A stretch of DNA of 24,869 nucleotides from an uncultured Collinsella sp. (GTDB taxonomy: Bacteria > Actinomycetota > Coriobacteriia > Coriobacteriales > Coriobacteriaceae): the NCBI GenBank assembly GCA_900547505.1, contig URGY01000004.1, forward strand, positions 1 to 24,869. Direction: 5' to 3'. A program made the translations under genes and the position numbers. This document shows, one piece after another, positions 14,726-23,552 of the stretch; the first letter of the stretch is position 1, and each line of letters starts with the position of its first letter. Under the pieces are notes generated by a model. It saw nothing but the letters and a program-made list of their open reading frames with translations, was not told where the DNA came from and did not search any database.

Positions 14726-15272
14726 GGTTGATCTACTCGAGATCGTCGCCCTTGTGGCGTTAGAGCGGAAATGGGTGGGGCGTTAGGGCTGCTTTGTTGA
14801 TGAGGGGATTAGTATGCCCTGGCTTGGTTGGGGAATGACTTGTTTAGGGATGGTTGGAGCTTTTCGAACGATGCTCGCAAGTTGTGGCTCTGGTCGGTTG
14901 AGCGTTTGGCTTTTGTGGTGGGGGAGTCGAGGAGGCCGTTTCTCTGTGTCGGGGGGAAGGAGAAAAGGTCTGCATGTTTTAGGGATGGCTGCTGTGCTGC
15001 GTCATTGGAAGAATGCATGCTTATGCGGCCTCCTCGATGTCCACCAAAAGATTGCGCTCGGGGTATGCTGCTAGGTCCCGTGCGCTGGCAGTATTATGCC
15101 GCGGCTGCTGCAAAGAAGCGCTAAAGAAAGGCTTAACCTGGTTTGGTGTTACAATGAAACCGCAGGTCAGAGGTATCGAGTAACACTCTTGAAAGGTTTT
15201 GAGCTTAAGGCCTTTCTAAGGTTTGTGACGCGGATGTGGCTCGCCTGTGTGGGGCGTGTGGACGGCTCGCTG
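14726..15272. other. gene-free stretch with an orphan promoter-like site
   Basis: No gene is recognised in these 547 bases. Short frames of 60-100 codons exist on both strands, but none has a convincing start or a family match. TGTTACAAT at 15147-15155 looks like an extended -10 on the plus strand yet faces the 3' end of the minus-strand Nudix-Vsr gene, so it would produce an antisense transcript or is a relic. Confidence 0.35.
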
Positions 15273-16262
15273 TTAGCGCTGCGGCTCTGCGGCGCGCACC
15301 TGCTCGATGACTTTTTCCATCGTGGCGTCGATGCGGTCTTTTTTGAGCTCGCATTCCCAGATGGTTATGGGTGTCCAGCCCATTTGGGTGAGTGCTGCCA
15401 CGGCGGTGCGGTCGCGCTCGACGTTGCGACGGAACTTTGCCTCCCAAAACTCAACGTTGCGCTTGGGCTGGCTAGGGTTGCACTTGGGGCAACGGTGCCA
15501 AAAGCAGCCGTTGACGAAGATGGCGATCTTGCGGCCGGGAAAGGCGATGTCGGGCTTGCCGGGAACCTTCCATTCCAAACGATAGCCCGTAAGGCCCGCT
15601 GCGCGCAGGTGCTGTCGTACGAGCAGCTCGGGCTTGGTGTTGGCGCGTTTGTTGCCCTTCATGGACTTTTTGATGGCGGCGCGGCGGCGCACGAGTTCAC
15701 GCTCGTCAGCGGAAAGGTCCGAGGTATCGATGCCGTCGAGCAGACCGCGCTTGGGACGCTTTTTGCTGCGGCGCTTAGGTGCGCGCTTGGGTTTGGTGGC
15801 GGGCTCGTCGGTCGTGGTGGCCTCGGCGTCGTTGCCAGTGCCGTTGGCCTCGAGCCGATCTTCCTTCAACTCAATCAGAGCATCGATAAGCCCCTTGTCA
15901 GCGGGCATCCACTCAACCGTGGCAAGCGAGGCGCGTGGAATCCAGCGGATATCAAGCTGGCGGTCATGCTTCTGGGGCTCATCGGATTCATCGGCGAGCG
16001 AGCAGTAGTAGCACTCCATCGAGAGATGAAAATCGGGGTAGTCATACTCAACGGTGTAAAAATCGCGCAGGTTGGTGACTTTGACCTGCAACTCTTCCAT
16101 AAGCTCGCGGCGTACGGCGTCCTCGGGCGACTCGCCGCGCATGAGCTTGCCACCGGGAAACTCCCAAAGTCCCTGCATGTCGCCGTAGCCGCGCTGCACG
16201 GCAAGCAGCTCGTCAGATCCTTCCTTGCGAATGATCCCAGCGGCAACATGAACAGTCTTCAA
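15273..16262 (-). CDS. Nudix (MutT-like) hydrolase fused to Vsr mismatch endonuclease
   Basis: One 329-residue frame joins two repair domains. Residues 1-130 are a MutT-type Nudix domain starting MKTVHVAAGII, with the Nudix box at 38-60 (G38, E44, R52-E53, E56-E57; Gln replaces the box's late Gly). Residues 131-180 are a basic linker (KPKRAPKRRSKKRPKR). Residues 181-329 are a full Vsr domain: SMKGNKRANTKPE, catalytic Asp 238 in KPDIAF, FVNGCFWHRCPKC (249-261, zinc ligands and intercalating Phe-Trp), RNVERD (279-284) and IWECEL (301-306). MutT enzymes remove oxidised dNTPs or similar; Vsr nicks at T:G mismatches. No Dcm-type methylase is nearby, though Vsr usually pairs with one. The start is TTG at 16262, with GAGAGGA 7-13 bases upstream; no ATG fits. 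Confidence 0.9.
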   Translation of the reverse strand: MKTVHVAAGIIRKEGSDELLAVQRGYGDMQGLWEFPGGKLMRGESPEDAVRRELMEELQVKVTNLRDFYTVEYDYPDFHLSMECYYCSLADESDEPQKHDRQLDIRWIPRASLATVEWMPADKGLIDALIELKEDRLEANGTGNDAEATTTDEPATKPKRAPKRRSKKRPKRGLLDGIDTSDLSADERELVRRRAAIKKSMKGNKRANTKPELLVRQHLRAAGLTGYRLEWKVPGKPDIAFPGRKIAIFVNGCFWHRCPKCNPSQPKRNVEFWEAKFRRNVERDRTAVAALTQMGWTPITIWECELKKDRIDATMEKVIEQVRAAEPQR

Positions 16263-16362
16263 CAGGAGTCCTCTCTCAACATCAACACGCGGCAGGGTAG
16301 CTACCCGTACCTTACACAACGGTAAGGCAAGCGTAAGCCATATCGATGGTAGCCGACTCGTC

Positions 16363-16400
16363 TTCTTGCGACTATAGATGCCGTAGACTAATCGCAAGAA
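16363..16400 (+). promoter_or_regulatory. inverted repeat in the control region of the ABC operon
   Basis: TTCTTGCGA (16363-16371) and TCGCAAGAA (16392-16400) are perfect 9-bp inverted arms around 20 bases. The right arm abuts the ribosome binding site of the ATPase gene. It may be an operator or an mRNA hairpin that hides the site. It lies in the 148-base gap between the divergent Nudix-Vsr and ABC genes. Confidence 0.5.
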
Positions 16401-16410
16401 AGGACTCGGT

Positions 16411-17196
16411 ATGCAAACCACGCACATGGCGACCCCGGTACTGGAGGTCGCGCATCTCGAAAAGGTATACGGAGCGCTAGGCAACGTGACCCGCGCGCTC
16501 AACGACGTCAGCTTTACCGTCAACCGCGGTGAATTTGTTGGCATCATGGGCGCCTCGGGCTCGGGCAAGTCGACGTTGCTCAACTGCGTGTCGACCATCG
16601 ATAGCGCCACAAGTGGCACGATCCGCATCAACGGGCAGGACGTGACGCGTATGAAGCAGGCTAAGCTTTCGCAGTTCCGCCGCGAGGAGCTCGGCTTTAT
16701 CTTCCAGGATTCCAACCTGCTCGATACGCTCACGGCACGCGAGAACATCGCCCTGCCGCTCACCATTGCCCGCACAAACTCGGCAGAGATCTCGACCCGC
16801 GTGCAGGATGTGGCCGCGCGTCTGTCTATCAGTCAGGTGCTCGACAAGTATCCCTACCAGATGTCCGGCGGTCAGCAGCAGCGCGTTGCCGCGGCCCGCG
16901 CGCTCGTCACCGACCCCACCATGATCATGGCCGACGAGCCCACCGGCGCCCTCGATTCCAAGAGTGCCCGCCTGCTGCTCGAGAGCCTGGAGGCCCTCAA
17001 TCGCCGCCTGCGCGCCACGGTGCTCATGGTCACGCACGACAGCTTTGCCGCCAGCTACACGAGCCGTGTGCTGTTTATTCGCGACGGCAAGATCTTCACC
17101 GAGCTGCGCCGCGGCGACACCGACCGCCGAGAGTTCTTCGACCGCATTATGGAGGTCGTTGCCATGATGGGCGGTGAGGGCTCCGATGCTCTGTAA
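16411..17196 (+). CDS. ABC transporter ATP-binding protein (Bce/MacB type)
   Basis: The 261-residue protein is a complete ABC ATPase: Walker A GASGSGKST (47-55), Q-loop Gln 99 in FIFQDSNLL, signature MSGGQQQR (151-158), Walker B MIMADEP (171-177), D-loop LDSKS and H-loop VTHD. The sequence FQDSNLLDTLTARENIALPL and the GALDSKSARLLL block are typical of the lantibiotic/bacitracin-resistance (BceA, MacB-like) subgroup, which works with large FtsX-type permeases rather than with importers. AAAGGA precedes the start. Its stop overlaps the permease start by 11 bases, so the two are coupled. No BceRS-type two-component system is adjacent, although most Bce modules have one. Confidence 0.92.
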   Translation: MQTTHMATPVLEVAHLEKVYGALGNVTRALNDVSFTVNRGEFVGIMGASGSGKSTLLNCVSTIDSATSGTIRINGQDVTRMKQAKLSQFRREELGFIFQDSNLLDTLTARENIALPLTIARTNSAEISTRVQDVAARLSISQVLDKYPYQMSGGQQQRVAAARALVTDPTMIMADEPTGALDSKSARLLLESLEALNRRLRATVLMVTHDSFAASYTSRVLFIRDGKIFTELRRGDTDRREFFDRIMEVVAMMGGEGSDAL

Positions 17197-19423
17197 ACTC
17201 GCTTGGGGCAACGTCCGCCGCGCCGGCCGCGACTACCTCGTCTACCTTTTGACGCTCACCCTGGGCGTCACGGTCTTCTATGCCTTTAACACCATCTCGA
17301 TGCAGGTCGATATCGCCGGCATCGAGGAAGCGGGCTTGTCCGAGGTCATGGGTACCATGCTCGGCTACCTCACGTACTTTTTGGCCGGCGTCATGGCCTT
17401 TTTGATGGTGTACGCCAATAACTTCATCATGAAACGCCGCAAAAAGGAGTTTGGCCTGTACCAGGTACTCGGCATGGGGCGCGGGCGCGTCGCCACGATT
17501 ATGGCGCTCGAGACCGTGATCGTTTCGGTCGGCGCCTTTGTCGCCGGCATCGTGCTGGGCGTGGGGCTCTCTCAGCTCATGGTTTTCTTTACGGCCTCGC
17601 TCTTTAAGACACAGATCGCCAATTTCCACTTCTTCTTCTCGGTGCATGCGTTCAACCTGACCCTTGCCTGCATGCTCGTAATGTTTGTGCTCACGTTGCT
17701 GCTGAACCTTCTCGCCGTGCGTCGTACCAAACTCATCGAGCTCATGGGTGCCGAGCGTCGCAACGAGAGCATCAAGACACGCAACCCCTGGATTACGATT
17801 GCCATCTTTGCCGTGGGCGTGGTGCTGGTGGGCGTGGCCTATTACCGTCTGCTACGTGATGGAATCCCGCTCACCGATACGGACAGCAAGCTGCAAGAGG
17901 CCATGATCCAGTTTGGCATCACGACCGCTATGGTTACCGTGGGCACCTTTGCCCTGTTCTGGGGACTCTCGGGCATGCTCATCAAGCTGCTGCAGAGCCT
18001 GCGCGGTGTGTATTGGCGCGGTCTCAACATGTTTACCGTGCGCCAGCTTGCGGCCAAGGTCAACACGGTGTGCTTTTCGATGGGCGTCATCGCGATGATG
18101 CTGTTTTTGGCCATCACCTCGGTGACGTGCGGCATGTCGATAGCCAACGTGATGAACGAGAATCTGGAGCGCTATACGCCGGCTGATATGTCGCAGACGT
18201 ATAGCTATTACACGCCCGATGATCTCGACCATTACAAAGAGTATGCTGACCCGTCTGAGGCCGATCGTATGGTGCCGGCCGACGCAACGGTCGACTTGTA
18301 CTCTGCGTGGCATGGTGAGCTTGTCGATCCGGACAATGATACGGAGAGTATTTATGGTAAGTCGGCGGACAACAACCTCGAGACCGGCAAGAAGGTCAAT
18401 ATCGCCGATGTTGCCGGTGAGCATGTGCAGATCGATTCGTATCTGAGTTATCCGCTTGGCGGCTCGGATCCTTCGGTGACTCCAAGTGAGATGTGCAAGA
18501 TCATGGGCGAAAAGCTCCCCAAGGCGCTCGAGGGTAGCAACGCCGACACGATAGGCCTGTCTGTGACGCCGGCAAGTCAGTACAACAAATTGCGCCAGAT
18601 GATGGGCAAGGAGCCGGTGAGCATTGGTCGCGACCAGTACTTGCTCACGTGTGATTTGGGCGGCGAGCTGGTCGACATGTACACCAAGTATATGGCTGGC
18701 GGCCATGCCCTTACCTTGGGCGGGCATACGCTCAAGCCCGCTGGCGACAAGTCGGACGAGGATACGGCTGCCATCGCCAACTCGGCGATGGGCAGTAATC
18801 CGGGTACCGTCGTCGTTGCCGACGAGCTGTTGTCCCAACTTAATCTGCAACCGTATTCCAGTAGCCTGCTCGTTAACTACAAACAGGGGATGGATGCGAC
18901 CGAGGCAGACGAGAGCATTAAATACACTGCGCTCGACAATCTGCTCGTTGACGGCAAGGAGCCGGGGTCGTGGGGACTCTTTATCACACGCTCCGAGATG
19001 TATACGCAAGCAGCGCAAATGAACGGTCTTATTAGCTACCTAGCCATCTACATTGGCTTTGTATTGGTCGTTGCATGCGCGGCGATTCTGTCGATCCAGC
19101 AGCTCTCCAATGTGGCCGACGGCAGCCGCAGCTATCGTGTGCTGGCGCAGATCGGCTGTGACGACCGCCAGATCCACCATTCGGTGATGGCGCAGCAAGC
19201 GGTGTTCTTCCTGTTCCCGCTGGCAGTGGGCCTGGCGCACTCCTTTGTGGCGCTCAAGGTGATTATCGACCTGGTGAGCACGTTCGGTCATATGAGCATC
19301 GGCGGCACCGTGGGCCTCACCTGTGCAATCTTCCTGGCAGCATACGGTGGCTACTTCCTGGTGACCTACCTCATGAGCGCCGGCATGGTACAAGCTGCCA
19401 TCGCCACCCGCTACAGCGAGTAA
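17186..19423 (+). CDS. FtsX-domain ABC permease (BceB-like)
   Basis: The 745-residue permease has the BceB layout: an N-terminal helix (about 18-38), an FtsX block of three helices around 50-180 containing NNFIMKRRKKEFGLYQVLGMGRGRV, further helices to about residue 320, a soluble extracytoplasmic domain of roughly 260 residues (about 325-600), and a second FtsX block of three helices at the C-terminus (SYLAIYIGFVLVVACAAILS through GYFLVTYLMSAGMVQAAIATR). With the preceding ATPase it likely forms a resistance or sensing transporter for a peptide antibiotic or another membrane-active molecule; the substrate is unknown. The ATG at 17186 overlaps the ATPase end and has GGTGAGGG upstream; a GTG at 17174 is less likely. 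The extracytoplasmic domain, where Bce substrates bind, shows no match I recognise. Confidence 0.9.
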   Translation: MLCKLAWGNVRRAGRDYLVYLLTLTLGVTVFYAFNTISMQVDIAGIEEAGLSEVMGTMLGYLTYFLAGVMAFLMVYANNFIMKRRKKEFGLYQVLGMGRGRVATIMALETVIVSVGAFVAGIVLGVGLSQLMVFFTASLFKTQIANFHFFFSVHAFNLTLACMLVMFVLTLLLNLLAVRRTKLIELMGAERRNESIKTRNPWITIAIFAVGVVLVGVAYYRLLRDGIPLTDTDSKLQEAMIQFGITTAMVTVGTFALFWGLSGMLIKLLQSLRGVYWRGLNMFTVRQLAAKVNTVCFSMGVIAMMLFLAITSVTCGMSIANVMNENLERYTPADMSQTYSYYTPDDLDHYKEYADPSEADRMVPADATVDLYSAWHGELVDPDNDTESIYGKSADNNLETGKKVNIADVAGEHVQIDSYLSYPLGGSDPSVTPSEMCKIMGEKLPKALEGSNADTIGLSVTPASQYNKLRQMMGKEPVSIGRDQYLLTCDLGGELVDMYTKYMAGGHALTLGGHTLKPAGDKSDEDTAAIANSAMGSNPGTVVVADELLSQLNLQPYSSSLLVNYKQGMDATEADESIKYTALDNLLVDGKEPGSWGLFITRSEMYTQAAQMNGLISYLAIYIGFVLVVACAAILSIQQLSNVADGSRSYRVLAQIGCDDRQIHHSVMAQQAVFFLFPLAVGLAHSFVALKVIIDLVSTFGHMSIGGTVGLTCAIFLAAYGGYFLVTYLMSAGMVQAAIATRYSE

Positions 19424-19461
19424 CTCGTTCAGCTCGGAATTATCGTAGGTTGAGCATAAGT

Positions 19462-19607
19462 CAGCGAAAGCGCCCCTAGGCGAGCAAGGTGACGTTTAAG
19501 AGGAGGGAAGCGTACTTTGGGTACGCGACCGACGATTGAACGTCAGATTGCCGCTTAGGGGCGCTTGTAGCGTCGAACCGTTACGCGGTTTGGTAAAACC
19601 GCGTAAC
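19462..19607 (-). repeat. structured intergenic repeat, copy 3
   Basis: Read on the minus strand, the exact 28-nt hairpin of copies 1 and 2 (19580-19607) begins one base after the stop codon of the membrane LuxR gene. The long stem follows: outer arms TAGGGGCGCTT (19556-19566) and AAGCGCCCCTA (19468-19478), middle arms AACGTC/GACGTT (19539-19544, 19491-19496) and apical GCGTAC/GTACGC (19510-19515, 19521-19526). Its apical region is close to copy 1, and part of its stem (GCGGCAATCTG on the minus strand) to copy 2. Confidence 0.85.
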
Positions 19608-19608
19608 T

Positions 19609-20574
19609 TCATCGTTTCCAGAAGTGGAGGATGAGCGTGGTGCGATTTTGCTGCTCGGTTTTGACCAGGATGTTGTGGATGTGGGTCTTGACGGTGCCCA
19701 CAGCAAGGAAGAGTTCGTCAGCGATCTCTTGGTTCGACTTGCCCAGTACGACCAGACGCATAACCTCGGTCTCGCGGTTGGAGAGCTTGTAGGCGTTGCG
19801 ATAGAAGGGCATCTGCTCTTCGATGTGTCGATCAAGATCGCTGACGTTCTTTTCCTCGGGCGCCTCCTGCATGCGGATTGAAAGCACGTGGTAGGAGTAG
19901 ATAATCAACAGAATCGCAAAGTAGCACGCAAAGAAGTTCTCGCTAAAGTTGCGCTCGGACAGATATAGCTGCAGCCAAGAGGGTGCCAGACTCATGGGGA
20001 TGACCAGGATGTTGTAGAAATCCTCGGCAACGATGCAACCGACCAGAATAGCGCCGATAATCAGGTGCTTTCGCTGGTTGTTGACGCGTGCCTTCAGCTC
20101 AACCTTTGTACTCTTATGAGCCGTCCATAAGATATACAGTCCCACAAAGACAAGGAATGCCTGGCGTATCGTGTAGTAAATCCACTGACGCATGGGGCCG
20201 GAGGGGACTGCGACGATAGCCAGCGACTCGCACAGCAAAAACGTTAAGACGGGGATAGCGAACTGCTTTTTAGAATGCTTATCGAGCAAGTCCATGGCAA
20301 TCAGCCAAATAAAAGCCTGTGAAGCGGTCGCCACAAGGGTCCGCAACACAGGCATGGTAATTGAGTAATAGTCGCTGGCCGGAAAACTCTCGTTTTGCAA
20401 CGTGTATTCAAAAAAGAAGATCTCAGTCATTTCGATGGCGTAGCAAATAAAAACGCCACTGCCATAGATAAAGAAGCGTCGACGGGACGAGGCATAGGCG
20501 GCAAGCGAAAGCACTGCCGTCACAATACAGATTACGAGTATCGCTTGGGTATAGAAGAACATGAGTGTGTCCAT
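19609..20574 (-). CDS. aguR: membrane-anchored LuxR-family regulator, AguR-like
   Basis: The 321-residue protein has about seven membrane helices in its first ~240 residues (for example FFYTQAILVICIVTAVLSLA and NFFACYFAILLIIYSYHVLS) and a C-terminal LuxR helix-turn-helix (YKLSNRETEVMRLVVLGKSNQEIADELFLAVGTVKTHIHN, about 262-300). This layout matches AguR of Lactococcus, Enterococcus and Streptococcus, a one-component membrane sensor that activates the agmatine deiminase genes when agmatine is present. Position agrees: it is divergent from aguB with a 331-base control region between. Membrane LuxR proteins of other function are common in Coriobacteriia, so the aguR name rests on context as much as on sequence. 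The start at 20574 lacks a strong ribosome binding site. Repeat copy 3 follows its stop. Confidence 0.78.
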   Translation of the reverse strand: MDTLMFFYTQAILVICIVTAVLSLAAYASSRRRFFIYGSGVFICYAIEMTEIFFFEYTLQNESFPASDYYSITMPVLRTLVATASQAFIWLIAMDLLDKHSKKQFAIPVLTFLLCESLAIVAVPSGPMRQWIYYTIRQAFLVFVGLYILWTAHKSTKVELKARVNNQRKHLIIGAILVGCIVAEDFYNILVIPMSLAPSWLQLYLSERNFSENFFACYFAILLIIYSYHVLSIRMQEAPEEKNVSDLDRHIEEQMPFYRNAYKLSNRETEVMRLVVLGKSNQEIADELFLAVGTVKTHIHNILVKTEQQNRTTLILHFWKR

Positions 20575-20905
20575 CTGTCACCGTCCTGTCTCATTTTGAT
20601 CCCTTATGGAGCCCGCTATATCCCCCGGGTATACATGCCTCCGCCGGTCGTTCCATTGCGGATTAAACGCCAAGATACAGCATAGCCGTATACCGTTCGC
20701 GGTTCCAGACGGTAAACCCCCTGTAAACTCTTGACCTGCGGGTTTATATTGGATTAGAGAGGATGTAACTCCGTGAACGGTCTTTAATCCCGAATAAACT
20801 AGGTAAAAATTGCATACGGGTGAATGATGGTCTTGTCAACACGAGGCGTGATGTTCGAGCGCCTCATAGTTAATAGTCGGCAAGACCGGCGGAAAGGAAA
20901 TCGAT
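20575..20905. promoter_or_regulatory. aguR-aguB divergent control region with structured aguB leader
   Basis: A possible aguB promoter is TTGACC (20731-20736), 17 bp, TTAGAG (20754-20759); the poor -10 would suit an activator-dependent promoter. Repeated GTAAAC and GAACGG motifs upstream (about 20711-20785) could be regulator sites. Near the gene, GGTCTTG (20829-20835) pairs with CAAGACC (20881-20887) and encloses GAGGCG/CGCCTC (20843-20848, 20860-20865). This two-stem leader ends just before the AAAGGAAA ribosome binding site. Confidence 0.45.
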
Positions 20906-21979
20906 ATGGCACTGCCTAAGGATTTCATCGACACCAACGACTTCACCAAAGAGCAGATCCTGGCTATCGAGGATCTTGGTCTGGCAATGAAGAAGGCCAT
21001 CAAGGTTGACGGTTATTATCCGCACCTGCTCCGCAACAAGAGCCTTGGCATGATCTTCCAGCAGGTCTCCACCCGCACTCGTCTTTCCTTCGAGACCGCT
21101 ATGACCGACCTCGGCGGCCATGCTCAGTTCTATGGCCCTGGCACCATCCAGCTCGGCGGTCACGAGTCCCTGGGCGACACCGCTCGCGTTATGGGCTCGC
21201 TGCTCGACATCATGATGGCTCGCGTTGACCGTCACAAGGACGTCGTCGGCCTCGCCGAGGGCTCCGCTGTGCCCGTCATCAACGGCATGTCCGAGTTCAA
21301 CCATCCCACGCAGGAGATGGGCGACCTCATGACCATGCTCGAGAACCTCCCCGAGGGCAAGAAGATCGAGGACTGCACCCTGGCCTTCATCGGCGACGCC
21401 ACCCAGGTCTGCGTCTCCCTCATGTTCATCGCCTCCAAGGTCGGCATGAAGTTTGTCCAGTTTGGACCTAAGGGCCACCAGATCCCCGACGGCGGCCTGC
21501 ACGTTGGCACCGTCGAGGAGCGCGCCGAGTTCGGCAAGCAGATGATGGCTATCGCCGAGGAGAACTGCAAGGTCTCCGGCGGCTCGGTTGTCATCTCCGA
21601 CGACATCGAGTGCATCAAGGGCGCCGACTTCATCTACACCGACGTGTGGTATGGCCTGTACGACGAGGAGGTCTCGGGCGAGAACTACATGGACGTGTTC
21701 TATCCCAAGTATCAGGTCACCATGGACATGATGAACTTCGCCGGCCCCAACTCCAAGTTCATGCACTGCCTGCCGGCCACCCGCAACGAGGAAGTCGTCG
21801 ACGAGGTCATGGACGATCCCGAGCGCTCCCTGTGCTGGGTCGAGGCCGAGAACCGCAAGCACTCCATCCGTGCTCTCCTTGCCGCCCTGGGCAAGCGCAC
21901 TCCGCTCAACGACGAGGACGTCGAGTACTCTGCCAAGGCTGAGCTCCACGCCGCTCTCGAGGCTCTCGAGCAGCTCTAA
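20906..21979 (+). CDS. aguB: putrescine carbamoyltransferase
   Basis: The 357-residue protein is a member of the aspartate/ornithine carbamoyltransferase superfamily in the putrescine branch. Carbamoyl-phosphate motifs are STRTR (55-59) and HPTQ (133-136); HCLPA (287-291) is the second-substrate block. The stretches [59 protein letters not shown] and [15 protein letters not shown] match enterococcal PTC far better than ornithine transcarbamylase. It converts N-carbamoylputrescine plus phosphate to putrescine and carbamoyl phosphate. Start at 20906 has AAAGGAAA upstream. It is the first gene of the agu operon and is followed by a 133-base structured gap before aguD. Confidence 0.95.
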   Translation: MALPKDFIDTNDFTKEQILAIEDLGLAMKKAIKVDGYYPHLLRNKSLGMIFQQVSTRTRLSFETAMTDLGGHAQFYGPGTIQLGGHESLGDTARVMGSLLDIMMARVDRHKDVVGLAEGSAVPVINGMSEFNHPTQEMGDLMTMLENLPEGKKIEDCTLAFIGDATQVCVSLMFIASKVGMKFVQFGPKGHQIPDGGLHVGTVEERAEFGKQMMAIAEENCKVSGGSVVISDDIECIKGADFIYTDVWYGLYDEEVSGENYMDVFYPKYQVTMDMMNFAGPNSKFMHCLPATRNEEVVDEVMDDPERSLCWVEAENRKHSIRALLAALGKRTPLNDEDVEYSAKAELHAALEALEQL

Positions 21980-22005
21980 GCCTCAAGGCTTCTTAAAGCA
22001 CGTTT

Positions 22006-22081
22006 GCGGGCGGCGGATGCTCGTCTCCTGTCGCCCGCTCACCGAGGCCCAGGCAATTGCCTTAATACCTTAGGGCCTCGG
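22006..22081 (+). other. two hairpins between aguB and aguD
   Basis: The first stem is GCGGGCG/CGCCCGC (22006-22012, 22032-22038). The second is CCGAGGCCC/GGGCCTCGG (22042-22050, 22073-22081) with the palindrome AGGCAATTGCCT (22051-22062) inside. No U-tract follows, so they more likely stabilise or process the operon mRNA than end it. Confidence 0.6.
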
Positions 22082-22112
22082 ATCTGTCCAAGACTGAGCG
22101 AAGGAGCTCATC

Positions 22113-23552
22113 ATGAGCGACGGAAAGAAAAAGCTTTCCTTCTTGACGGTCATTTCGACCATCATCTGCGTCGTCTTCGTTTGCGAGGCCGCCGCACCTG
22201 CTGCTGCCATTGGCAACCAGCAGTTCTTCTGGTGGATCTTCCTGATCCTGACCTTCCTGCTCCCTTACGGCATGGTTGTCGCCGAGCTCGGCACCACCTA
22301 TGACGGCGAGGGCGGCATTTACGACTGGGTACGCGATGGCCTGGGTGACAAGTGGGGCGCCCGCATTTCGTACTACTACTGGGTCAACTACCCGCTGTGG
22401 ATCGCCTCGCTGGCTACCATGTTCCCCGACATCCTGGGCATGGTCTTTGGCGTCGAGTTCAACCTAATTGCCAAGATGGGTATCGAACTTGCCTTTGTGT
22501 GGATCGTCTACCTTATGGGGCGCTCCAAGGCGGCCGACTCCGAGTGGGTCCTTAACGGAGGTGCTATCATCAAGGTCGCCGTTGCCGTTATCGTCGGCGC
22601 TCTGGGTATTTGGTATGCCATGGAGAACGGTTTTGCGAACGACATGTCCGCTGCCACCTTCCTGCCCGAGCTCACCAACACCAACGCTCTTGGCTACCTG
22701 TCCATCATCATCTTTAACTTCATGGGCTTCGAGGTCATCTGCACCATGACCGACGACATGGCCGATCCCGCTCGCGATATTCCCAAGGCTATCATTGTCG
22801 GTGGCGTGGCTATTGCCGTCATCTACCTGTTCGCTGGCTTCGGCATCGGCGCCGCTGTGCCGGCCGACTCCATCGACCCCGACTACGGCATGATCGTCGC
22901 AGTCCAGACCATGGTGGGCGACTCCATGATCTTCAAGGTCATCTGCATCGCCTTCCTGATCACCCTGTTCGCCAACATGGCTGCTTGGTCCTTCGGCGTC
23001 AACTCCGTCGCTCGCTATGCTGCTGAGCACGGCAACATGCCCAAGGTCTTCGCCTCGATGATCTCCGAGGACGACATGCCCAACGGCGCCAACCTGGTCA
23101 ACGCTGTCGTTGCCTCCCTGGTGCTGTGCCTGCAGCTCGTTCCCATCGACGCCATCTCCAACGGTGTCTTCTGGATGCTCTTCGGCACCTCCGTCGTCTT
23201 CCTGCTGCTCACCTACATCCCGATGTTCCCGGCATTCCTCAACCTTCGTAAGAACGACCCGAACCGTGAGCGCATCTTCACGTTCCCGTTTAAGGGCGCC
23301 ATGATGAAGGTTATGCTCGCCATCCCCTGCATCGAGCTGGTTCTCGCCATCGTTGCAACGCTGGTACCGTTCTCCGCCGCTGAAATTGGCGACAAGGTCC
23401 CGATGATCGTCATCTTCATCGTGCTCGTGCTCATCGGCGAGGTCGTCCGCGTCGTCAGCGCCAAGGGCCGCAAGGAAGAGTACAAGGGTCTGACCCCTGA
23501 GCTCGCAGCCCAGCGTCTCGCTGAGGAGGCCGCCGAGGCCGAGGAGAACTAG
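22113..23552 (+). CDS. aguD: agmatine:putrescine antiporter (APC superfamily)
   Basis: The 479-residue membrane protein is an amino acid/polyamine antiporter of the APC superfamily with about 12 helices. It begins KKLSFLTVISTIICVVFVCE, has the family's substrate-site region with PAAAIGNQQFFWWIF, PYGMVVAELGTTYDGEGGIYDWVRDGLGDKWGAR in the helix 2-3 region, NFMGFEVICTMTDDMADPARDIPKA around helix 6 and a charged C-terminal tail. Together with its place between aguB and aguA this identifies it as AguD, which swaps external agmatine for internal putrescine. Glutamate:GABA or arginine-type antiporters of the same superfamily are the alternative. AAGGAG lies 7-12 bases before the start. A 367-base structured gap separates it from aguA. 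Confidence 0.9.
   Translation: MSDGKKKLSFLTVISTIICVVFVCEAAAPAAAIGNQQFFWWIFLILTFLLPYGMVVAELGTTYDGEGGIYDWVRDGLGDKWGARISYYYWVNYPLWIASLATMFPDILGMVFGVEFNLIAKMGIELAFVWIVYLMGRSKAADSEWVLNGGAIIKVAVAVIVGALGIWYAMENGFANDMSAATFLPELTNTNALGYLSIIIFNFMGFEVICTMTDDMADPARDIPKAIIVGGVAIAVIYLFAGFGIGAAVPADSIDPDYGMIVAVQTMVGDSMIFKVICIAFLITLFANMAAWSFGVNSVARYAAEHGNMPKVFASMISEDDMPNGANLVNAVVASLVLCLQLVPIDAISNGVFWMLFGTSVVFLLLTYIPMFPAFLNLRKNDPNRERIFTFPFKGAMMKVMLAIPCIELVLAIVATLVPFSAAEIGDKVPMIVIFIVLVLIGEVVRVVSAKGRKEEYKGLTPELAAQRLAEEAAEAEEN

Noticed and set aside
15096..16325. Plus-strand open frame of about 409 codons opposite Nudix-Vsr
   Set aside because: The minus strand carries two intact catalytic domains; the plus frame has none.
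16263..16775. N-terminal extension of the Nudix-Vsr frame
   Set aside because: The frame stays open upstream but the extension is antisense to the ABC ATPase; TTG at 16262 with a good ribosome binding site gives the normal MutT N-terminus.
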